A stretch of DNA of 64,000 bases from assembly GCF_964275005.1 (NCBI RefSeq), contig NC_092706.1:5684564-5748563 (forward strand). Reading direction: 5' to 3'. The translations under genes and the position numbers were made by a program. Below are positions 12,201 to 23,900 of the stretch, piece after piece. This DNA comes from Diadema setosum (Eukaryota; Echinodermata; Echinoidea; Diadematoida; Diadematidae). The notes under the pieces are model-generated. The model was not told the DNA's origin. It saw only the letters and a list, made by a program, of their open reading frames with translations, and made no database searches. The first letter of the stretch is position 1, and every line of letters begins with the position of its first letter.

Positions 12201-14956
12201 TATTTATATTTTTTTAATAAAGGCTGTTGATTTTAACTTGTGATGTAACACATGTTTGTTTCTTTGCTTTAATTTCTTTTCTTTCTTTTTTTCAGAGAGG
12301 AGTCATGTCGGGAAATGGATCCGAGATTCACTTTCAAAGCTTATAACGAACAGACCAGATGACCCCATTCAATTTTTGGCTAACTAGTGAGTAACCTCAG
12401 TCAGTACCCTCCATGGATTGTATTCATGCATGTCACACACATTGTTTGTTACGCGGATGACAAGGCTTGCTTTATAGATATCAAAGAATTTGACAGAATC
12501 AGTTATATCACAATCCTACACACTGGCACTGGTCCAACGGTCCAGGACCAGTAAAAATCACTGTTGGACCAGTAACTTTTTCAGGAGAGGACCAGTAAAA
12601 GATTGAAAAACTGGGTACTTACTGGTCCGACTGACAGGTTGGACCAGTAGAAAAAATGAATTCGTGTGCAGCCCTGTATATCAGAACAAATTGACTAAAA
12701 AAACAGAAGGTTGAATGTTCAACATAAGACATTAGTATTTTTTTCCCTCACACCCTTGGTCCAAAATGGTACCACATTAGTAAATGAAATAAGTTTCCAA
12801 ATGTTGATTTTTTTTTAAAGTGTAAGAATGAAGGGCTGAGTTTTTTGCATTTCATATTGAGCAAAGTAGACATGACATCTGTCATGGTTTTTCACTGTGA
12901 TATTGATTAGTGGTAATGGACAGGGTGAAACTCTTTGCAACGTAGAACAAGAAGTTTTTTTGTGTGTGTTCAGGCTACCATCCCTTTCTGTATCAGAGAA
13001 CAAGGCAATTTCACAACCATACATGTACGGAATGAAGCTCCAATTGCACTACAAAATAAAGAATATAAATGTCTGACAGCACTTTATTTTGGGTAGCCAG
13101 TTTGTAGTAATTTGTCATGCCCGTATTCATGTTTTTTATTTGAAAGTTTGTATGAGAACGGCAGTGGTGTACATACGTGTATATACCCTCCAATAAAACA
13201 GATATGCAGTATCTAAACAGTCATACTCAAGTGATGGCAAGTAATGAAATCATGTTAACATGATATGCCTTCTTTCTTTTCTACATTTGCATTTTAGCTT
13301 CGAAAGCATCAGGGAAAAGGGAAACCGAGTGGTAAGGGCGTATCAGCTGCTGATCCTGACTCACCACAGCCGACTTGCATTCGAGGACAATGTGGCTACG
13401 GCGTACCAGCTCCTCAGTACCCCCTCGAGTAAGTACTCCTGTTAATGAATCTCACCAAGTTAGTGCAGCGAGATTGCCCTGACTGTTAGTTGTGTGTCTG
13501 ACTTATTCCCCACTTACTGTCGGAGGCTTATGTGATCCCCAAAATGCAAAATTTCAGCGGTTCAACAAGTTGCGATGAAATCTGAAGCAACAAGCTCCAG
13601 AGACTCGCACCAAGACTTACCAAGGGTAATCCCAATTATAGTTCCTGAGTGTAAATGTTATATTTTGGCTCATTGAAGATAAGTCCCAAGTATACTTGGG
13701 CAGCTGTCCATGGGAAATGCGTGTTGTAGCAAAATCAGCCCATCCTCAATGGGCTAGGATACATTAGCATAGCCGTATACGCGCATACTGTTGTGATACG
13801 ACAGTGTCCACAGTATGTTGAAGCAAGTTAGGGATATGTGGTTTTGATGTGAAGTTATTCTGCTTCTGGTAGCAGGTAGTCAACGAGAAGGAGGCAGCTT
13901 TTAGGAAAGCTTAGAGATTCTAGAGTTTGTGCCTGCTGCTACTCCACTTGATTGTTAGCTGGAAAAAGAACTTGGTTTATGTCACTGAAGTTTGGTTGCT
14001 CCCATTTGTACCTTAAAGGAGAACAGGACCAATTGCCATAGAAAAAATGTGTTATCAGTGCTCCAATTTAATTATCGGCCTGTTAATGGACCTGCTGATG
14101 TCTACTGTATTCTGTTAAAGTGAACCGTGAAATTGTCCATATTATGTTCATCATAATGTTCGGCAGTGAAGATGGTGACTGTGTCTGCCGTCTTCAGGAA
14201 ACACTTGGTACCTGACCGGAAGTGATGCTTGTAAACCTGTTTCCCTCTTCCTCAAGCCATTACTAATATGATTTTTTTTCTTTCTCACTCTTATGACGTA
14301 ATTCTTGATCTACAGGTTTGAAAATTACAATCTCTTCTAAGTTATTTGTCTTAATTCAGAGACTTGCATTTGAATACAATCTTAATCCCTCTTACATGAT
14401 TTATTCTTTTAATCCAGCTCCAGCATAGCACTATAAGAGCAATGATTTAGCACAAACTTCTGTTTTTTTCCTCAGTACAGTACCTGTCATTAATTCCTAT
14501 ATATCTTTGGTGCTTACCAGGTTCAAAGCATTCATTTGGTTTGACAGGATCTGTGTACAAGGAATTGCTGAGAAAAATAACACGGTAAGATTGCATTGAC
14601 AATTGCGTATTCCAAGACAAGCACAGGAATAATAAGAATTCTTTCCCCAACAACAACAACAACAAAATGAAGGGAAAATAAAACCTGCTTTGTCACAATG
14701 CATTACAATATATGGATGACAGTGATGTTTTGGACATGAGCCTGGAAAAATTAAGAATACTAGTACCCGTAATTTTTTTGTATGTTAACGTGTGAGTAAA
14801 TTGAATAAATAAAAATAAGAGTCTTTGCAGTTAACGTAGTGTTAACGTGTGATTAAAGCTGAACAAATAACATTCTTTTATACTGAATATCATTGCAGTG
14901 CCCTGCAGCTTGAACATGTCTTTTATGATATTGGACGGCACCATGGCAAAGTTTGT

Positions 14957-14989
<33 letters not shown>

Positions 14990-17900
14990 TTTTTTATCCA
15001 GGTTTAAATTTACAATACTAATACTGCTGTGCCAATGTGACATCAGGGTATTAAGTACTAGTATTACATTTTTTTTGTCAAGAGATACTCTTCAAATTTG
15101 TCCAAAATGATTCATGTTTATGAATGTGGGGAAATGCTTTGGCATGCTTGTACATGGCACTAAAATGATATTCTTCACCCAAATAGACATGGAATTCTAG
15201 GTAATTTTCTGAAGCTCCTCTGCCAACTCATCCCCCATTCCACCACCTTTTTGCAGCCAAAAAAGCCAGGAGATTACACATTTCCAACCCCTTAATTCAT
15301 CTAGGTTTGTTCCGGAGACTGTCGAGGATGAGCTGATGAGGAAGATTGGCCCGAGAGACCACGAGTTCATTCCGCTTCAAGTTTTCCAGCATGGTATCCT
15401 GACCGCCTTTGTGCTGCTTGGTAAGGGAAAACACAAACATAGACTGTAGAGTGATTATAGCAACTTCTTGAGGGTCCTTCTAAAGGCTAGAACCCCTTTG
15501 TCCTTTCTGGCCAAATTCTGCAGCAAGATCTAACAAAGACAAATGAAGGTATCAAAGGAAAGAGTGGAACATTGCTCACTCTGAGTACATTATTTTTGTC
15601 TGTATATGTATCTTCTTAATAGACAATTATTTATTTATGCATGCGTCATAAATTAATTTCTCTGATCACTCTATGTTTTTATTTGAATGTTTCTTTTCTT
15701 GTCTGAATGGGAAGAGCATAGACAGTTCTATAATAAAAAGTGGTGATTCTAAGTATTCACCATATATTAGGTCAGTAAATTTATACTCCATGCTGACATG
15801 ATTTTTATCAATTAGTTACATTTCTCAGATATTCAAACCATTGTGAGTCATAAAGCATTGTCTGACATATCAGAAAGTATTGTTTGTGTGAGGTAACAAG
15901 AAAATAAATGCAATGTGTAGGCACTACATATTCAGTGAGGATTTTCAGAAATTTAATGTCCATTGTGGAAATAAGTTAAAAACTGTTAATAGTATCAGTA
16001 GATGTCAGCTTACTAAGTATTCAAATTTGAATGAAATTGAGGTTTCCCTCCCATGACCTAGTAGGACAACATGTATTCATTCTGTCAGCCTTTAAGTACT
16101 TTAGTTCATTTCAGTTCCTGAAATCCAGTTTGCATGCATAAGATGCGAGCCTTAGACTCGCTTGTCAGTCACACAATCTTTGTTATTAAAATATGCATTT
16201 AATTTGAATTTGTCAGTACTACGCTGGCCTGTGGCTTTAGAAATACTGTTATCGAGTTGTCACCATTCTAACATCAAGATCAATGAATCAGTCTAATATG
16301 GTGTTAAATGAAAAGATGCACCACCTTCCTATTAAGAAGAAAATAGAAAAGCTATATACATGTATTATTGAAGAAGAGATCTTGAGAACAAGAAATGTAT
16401 GAGGGTTGTTGATGCATTTTTTTTTTTATTGTCTTCTGTTATGTTGTAGATTACTTGCAGCAGGCACAGGATTTGCATGAATGTCTGGACCTACATTCAA
16501 CGGGGAACGTACCCCAAGCACTGTGCAATGCTGTTCTACAAGAACTACAGGAAACTATTGTCAACACCACAACAGACCCACTGTCGTGAGTAAAAGCAAG
16601 GAGTTTACCCGTATTTGGCTGTGTGGACGTACAACCAAATCAGTGACTCATTACCATAAAAGCTTGACAATTAAATGTGACCCGCAAGTACAAAATGATC
16701 GAAAAGTGGGGAGGATGATTTTCTGAAAATGGCGTGACATTATTCCCTTACTCTTCCGCTTTAAGTTCATATATAACATGACTCATAAAGGTACTCGGTT
16801 GCAGAGATATTGATTATTTTGTGAGACCATGTTGAGTGCTTGAGGATATCAGAGAAAACCACTTTCAAAGTTTTCTTTCTGACGCAATCGTGATCAAGGG
16901 GAGGTAAGGCAGTTTTCACCTCTTGACAATAGAAAGTCTGCTCATAGCAACCTCTGTGATGTTCATTCAAGCTTAGCATCAGCGGTCTACGCACAACCAA
17001 TCAGTAACCAGGGTGCCACGCACTGACCAATAAGGTCACTCCCTCATTGCGAGTGGTGGAGTCTATCTGCGGCGCTAGATCCCAATCTTGGACACGTTTC
17101 AGTTCCGTTGAAAGTCAGAAAATCGTGGCCCAGAAAAACACTAATCTCTTGCCTTTCCTTTGATCATGTAGCTTCGAAATTTTGGCAGATGATAGACGAT
17201 ACATTACACTACAAAATTATGCCTGAAACATAAATCTTATCGTTTTGACCCATTTTGATGATCTGACTTCAAACTCAATTTTCTGGGCTCAGCCATCCGC
17301 GATCCTTATGTTGTGGCGTGTCACAAATGTCCAAATGTGGCACTTAGTAATGTTGGACACATTTAGACGGATGGCCTGACCAGCTCTAAATGTCATGAAA
17401 ACCAAAGCAGTAGTGACGTAACCTTATAAGTATGATGTAAATGATTTGAATAAGAATAGTAATCGTGGAATATTTCGGTATATCGAAGGAAGAGTAGAAG
17501 TTATGAATCTGTACAATTGAATTGGTTTGCAAAATCAGAATGGTTGAAATCCAATTTAGAGTTTTTTGAAAGAAATACAAATTTATGAAAAGTGATGATT
17601 CTCATATCATTGATAACTTCACAGTTACTGTATATATATTTTAGTCCATTACTTTCCCGAGAACTTCGTGACTGACTTAATTAACCATTTGAGGACGATT
17701 CCCGAGTATACTCGGGCAAGTGTCTGTGGGAAACGTGTGTGGTAGCAAAATCAGTCCATCCTCAACGGGTTAAAGGATGGTGAACGAGACATTAAAATCA
17801 AGAAAATCATGCAAAAGAAGGTGTCAAAGCAGAGGGAAATGTCTGTTAAAACAGATTTTTTATGTGACTTTTTAAAATATATTCGTACCACTGAAAAATC

Positions 17901-20900
17901 GCGAGTTAAAACTGACTGATTTACTTCACCGATTTTCGCTCCAGAACGGCCGTCTTTTCGGGGCCCTAAAATATGACGTCATGACATGGACGAACGTACC
18001 CTTTACGATCGAGTGTGCAGCGCTAGCTAGCTCTACATCGAGTCCGCCATTCATAAAGCACGTAGTTCTTTGTGAGCGGATGCAATACAATACTGTACCT
18101 TGCCTGTCTTTAGTCGCATCTGCTTTATCGGCAGAAACAGCAGGGTAAAATGTACCATTATTTAAAAAAAGAAGAAGAGATGAATGAATAAATAAATAAA
18201 TAAATAAATAATAGCCATAATAATACTAATAATATAGTCTGAAGTAACGTCAGTAGCGAACCGCCGAGTCCCCGCAGGAGAGCTAGTTTGGTGTGTATGG
18301 TAGCCCCACTACATATCCGACCGCGTATAATTCGCGCACTGAACACTTAGTACGCACTTCGTCTGCGTGCAAAGCACATAAAAATGGATTTGCTTTGAAT
18401 GTAGATGAGGATGGTGTGGGAAAACGCGATAATTCACTGTTCATTGATGGTTTTAATCAAGGACAAAATTTCGAATGAATACTTTCACCGAATCGTAATG
18501 ACAGCACAATGTAATGTCTATGGAAGTTCCTAAAAAGCTTCATTGACGTTTTCTACAACACGGTGTTCAATACAACTCGGTTTGCGTGCATTGTCAATGC
18601 AAAAAACAGCGGTCGATCCTGATAATGCGATTTACCGCGGGGAGCTGAAACGAGGCCACGCTAGTTCGTCGGCGACATTTTTGCACTGAAACTTCGAATC
18701 GAAAAGGGAACAACGGCATTTGATAGAGCTGGATTTTCTCAATCACGTAGGTCAAGTTGGAGTTTTTTACGTGAATTTCAGTGTTAGATATTCTTATCAA
18801 GCAAATAAACATTAGGCGGTCGATGAGTAGTAGGTCCAACCCTACATAGGCTACTCCACAACGTAGATCCTTACGTTAGCTAGGTCAGAGTTCTTGTTCT
18901 ACCGTAACGTTAGGCTCTACTACTGTACTAACTAGGCCTATTAAATGGTTACTTTAAGCCGTTTAAGAGTAGAGACTGAGGCGCGAAAGCGCAAGTAGAA
19001 ATTTAAAAAGGTATACTTCATGGTAATTCGAAGGAAGATGGATTCAATAAGTGAAATTATAACTCACTTTTGCTTGATAGAGTAAACAAGACACGTACAG
19101 ATACCTCGGTGCACTCAGGCCATCGCCCGCGGCGGCGTGGTACAGAGCGTAGCTTAGGTGCAAAGTTAGCTAGCGGTAGCGTATCACATCAGCGAGCGCA
19201 GGGCTGATTCGTCCATGTCATGACGTCATAATTTTGGTCACCAAAATTTCGCCATCAGATCGGGTTCAGGTGGTCTAAAAAGGGCCTCAAAACACCATCT
19301 CTCAATCGTTCTAAAGACATTTTCACCTTCTGAAAGTTAACTATTCATATTCCTAGAGACTTAAGTTTTGCAGAAATATATAAATCACTTTGTTTATGAA
19401 TACCGACATTTTTTTCTTGTTCACAATACTTTAAGTGAAACAATGCTGCATCATACATGCTACAAGCCAATAAGAAAGGAAATTTGATTATTGTACATTG
19501 TATTAGTCTTAACACCTAATGATTTGATTTTTTTTTGTACTGTGTTATACTTCACCCAGCACCATATGTGGAGGGCAATCTTCTGATGGAGACTTTGCTG
19601 ATGTGTTGTGGTTCCATAAATACCATGATTTTTAAAGGGGATGGCTAGTAACTGATCAGTGGGAATGCTGAGGGATGATTGTTCCAATCCTTGTGGGATT
19701 CATTTAAGAGTACATTATATATCTACTCTTGTGTGAAAATAATTTGCTTCAGAATGGTCTCATATTCAAGTAATGTGCAGTTTAATGCTTCCAGGTAAGC
19801 GTCCCTGGTCAGTGACGGGGCATTAATCTGCACATTACTTGAATACGAGACCGTTCTGAAGCAAATAATTTTCACACAACAGTAGATATAAATGTACTCT
19901 TAAATGAACCCCACAAGGATTGGAACAATCATCCCTCAGCATTCCCACTGATTCCCACTGATCGGTTACTAGCCATCCCCTTTAATGTATGTTGCATTTT
20001 ATTTGTTTATTTGTTTTTTTATCCCTCTATCCTGTGTAGGATAATCCAAGCGGGAGCCCGCCTTAATGAGTCACACATACTGGAGTGTCTTGAAGAGGTA
20101 GGAAAGAGACCAGGGGGTGTACCCACTATCCCTATCCTCCCCTTTCTCTTCCCACCTGGGTTAGAATCACACTGAATCCTCCTGGAGCAAGGCTGTGTGT
20201 GTTATCATGGTGTCCCCTCTAGCAGAGGCAAAACACTCTGTCCCTTGAATAGGACATTAAATGGAGGTCCCGTGTGTGAGACAGTCACAACTTGTGCACA
20301 TAAAAATCCTGCGTCTTTCACTTCTTGCAAAGAGCAGGGTGCATAACCTGGTGAAGTGGTCACTGTCACAGTGTGTTGCCGCGTGAATTAACTCGTTAGT
20401 CTAGATTGGCTGTTTGACCACCCAAAATGAAATATATCGACTATATATAAACTAACGAGTTAGTTCACGTGGTAACACACTGTGACAGTCCCAACCCCCC
20501 AACCCCCCAACCCCCACATCCAAGTGGACCCCATGGAAGACCAGCTAGTGCAGCTGAACTTTGGCTGTCAAGCTATCTTGTCAGATGGAAAATGAAAATT
20601 AAAAGAAGAAGAAGAAGAAAAAAATCCCTATCCTCTGAAATTTTGACATGTTCGGGGGGGGGGGGGGGTTGCAATCATGACTTGATATTAAAGGGTGTGT
20701 ACAGTTCTGGTCGAGGTGAGGATTTAGCTTTTAACGTTTTGCAAAATATTCAGAAATCACTCTATGAGATGTCAAAGAGCATGCAGTTCTAAGGGGTATC
20801 AAAAGTATTCAATGAAAATCGGTTTTGAAATGGCTGAGATATCCAAAAACAAGGTGAAACAAAGAGATCCTAATAAAGTTGTGGCATGTCGCCTTTTATT

Positions 20901-23900
20901 ATTAGCACTTTTTTGGATATCTCAGCCATCTGAAAACCAATTTTCATCAAATAAATGTTGAATCCATCTCAAAATTACATGCTCTTTCATATTTCATAAG
21001 AGGCTTTTCATTATCTCACTTAGGAATGTTCAAAACATGAATCCCCACCTCAACCAGTACTGTATAGTCCCTTTAAATCAATGCATCAGTCAGCATCACT
21101 AAACATGTATTATTACAACAACAACAAAAAAGTATAGCAGCTTATGTGCCTTTAACCCATCCCTATCCCAAGGAAATTGTATGTCTAGCTTGCTTGAGTA
21201 TAATTTCTGGTTTTTGACAAGCACTAATAAATAGTTCAGTTTTGTTTTTGAATGTATATTTTGTAGTGTGAATGATGTGATTTTTGATTTGCAGAGGTTG
21301 ATCCTCTGATCTTTTCATAACTGCCTATAAGTCCTACTTTTTTTTGGAAGGGGGACCAGTAAGAAAACTGCAAAGAAACTGCAAAGAAAATATTGTTCAT
21401 GAAGTTTGCTTGTTGTTATGAAGGTATGAAACACAAAATGAAAATACTCTGTTCTGAGAATGCAAATGAGCCATGTCTAGTCTTGTTAACAGACTCATTG
21501 TGTTCTTCTTCTTTTTTTTTTGTAGGCTGAAACAGACATGAAATCCAGCAGGCATGTTACCATGCAGGCGGAAGAGTTTGTGAAGAATTCAGCGAGCATT
21601 TTCCTGCAGAAGGTATGTTATGCAAAAGTCCTTTCCATGTGATATATGCACATTCTGTAGATAACTTCCATGTACTTTTATTTACAATGATATACAGGTT
21701 AGTGAAATACAGTTTGTACATGTACAGGGACACCCTATGAGTAAAGTTGTTGCGGGGGCTTCAGTCTCCCTCGTTTGAGCTGGTACCTCGTAAATGTACT
21801 TGAAAAAAAGACACCAGGTAAATGCAGTAATATATGATTGGAACTGCTGAATTCACCTCATAGGTAGGGGATACCTTTTACAGACCTCCCAAAATGCAGC
21901 AAAACATTAAATATGAACCTCAGGGGACTTGTTTAGGCCACTGCTGAGAAATTTGGAAGTCAACAGTTATCTACAATTTGAATAATGCACAAAACTCAAC
22001 TACTCAGTAGTTCTGTGTGTCAGCCACACTTAAGCCTTTTTGTTGCAGTCTTCTGTATTTTTTTTTTTTTATCTATAAACACAAATCTAAAAGTATAAGA
22101 GCTGATGTAATAACATGTAGAGTGTGTGGCAAGAATGTTTATAGAAATGTTTGTAAGTTTTGATGAACTTTCTTCACAAAATATACATGATGGACACACA
22201 TGCTGTGCATGGGTCTGCAAAGGTAGCGTAGTAATGTACTGGAATTTACGGTGAGCCCCGAAAAAAATTCAATTCAAAATCTAACGGTCAATAAAAATGT
22301 ACTACATGTTACCTTCCACTTCCAATACTTTATGTTAGTTTCTAAAATGATACTCTCTTCAACATACCACTGTATTTATACAACTCTTCATTTGAGGCAT
22401 GCAAATGGGATTCCATACCTTTAAAGTAGTACCTTGTTGTATTAAAGCAAGCTCATTAGAACAGGGCTTCCCTTTTCCAGCAGTCAGTGGCCTAGATATT
22501 AATCAGGTAATACTGAGCCATGACTTCTTCTCTGTGTAAAAGATTCTTTGGGATGTCCTTCCATGGAATGACATTTTCTTGTGAGCCAACGGCAAACTGA
22601 AGAAGCAGCTTATAGAAGTAGGGCGTGCCATTGTGGTACACCATGTGTGCCCAAGGGGCAAAGAGTATAGCAGTAAAACGGTGTTTAACTGCACGGTTAG
22701 CCTTCAGTACTGAGTATGAGTCCATGCTCCTCAGGTCTGTGTAGTTCAGAGGGTTTGGAATCATGGTAAGCAGCAATGATCAGGGTTGTTATAGTGATGA
22801 TGTTGGCGCCTGCATTCGATTGATATTGTTGTGCTGCAGTCGTAGTGACTAAGTGGATTTATTGCAATTTTGGGGTGTTTCATTGTGCCATATGCAGAGG
22901 GACCCTGATTAACTGTTTATAGTCGTGAATGTATTAAAGGCACATAGACCCGGTGGTTTGCGGGGCCGCTGTTGACAATACTGCCGATCACCATTAGCAT
23001 GATATGAAGATTTGCCGAAGTTGAGCTGTCATTAAGAGTAAAGCACGTTCGAGTTGCTAGGTAACGTTGGCTTTGTTGTTTTCCCGCGCGTCACGCAGTC
23101 TGTAGTGATGCCAGGGTGCGTGCTTCTTAATATGACGTCACAAAGAAGTTTGCTAAAACTGTCATCATCAGCCAAATCACGAGTCGAACTGTGATCGGAC
23201 CACTGACTACAGTGGATCGGACACCACTGACTACAGTGGATCGGACTTCTTCAGACTCGTGGAAATGGGTCACAGCGTAAGCTCTAAAGAGGAGTCGATA
23301 GCATAGGGGTCTGTAGGAAACTTGCGTCATTCGCACATAGACCACTGGGTCTATGTGCCTTTAACCCGTTGAAGAAGAGCTGATATTGCTATAACATGCA
23401 TTTCCCATTGACATGTGCCCAAGTATACTTGGGACTAGTCTTCAGTGGGACAAGTATAAATCATATTGGCCCGAATTCACGAAGGTGGTACAAATGAAAC
23501 CATGGTTTAAACCATGGACTAAAACCATGGAGCGCCAAGTGTCGCATGGAATATTTTGTTACGAAATCAGTCATTTCGTCGATGAAATGATTATTTTGTA
23601 ACGAAATGACAACATTCCGATTTTTGTAACTAAATGAACATTTCGTCCCCGAAATGATGATTTCGTTAACGAAATGGTCATTTTGTCAACGAAATGACCA
23701 ATTTCGTAAGGAAATATTCCGTGCGACACTTGGCGCTCCATGGTTTTTGTCCATGGTTTAAACCATGGTTTCATTTGTGCCACCTTCGTGAATTTGGGCC
23801 ATTGAGTGTTTGAGAGAGGGCAAGTACATCAGAGCTCTGTGTCATACATTGTAGTGCATTATAATTCTTCCATCTTCCCCACAGGTCAAACCAATGAGGT

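Noticed and set aside
13557-13625. Exon-like segment (acceptor TTTCAG, donor GTAATC) in TPGS1 intron 3
   Set aside because: Its end phase does not join exon 4 or exon 5 and its peptide (VQQVAMKSEATSS) has no counterpart in TPGS1. The 37-nt exon at 14548 solves the phase.
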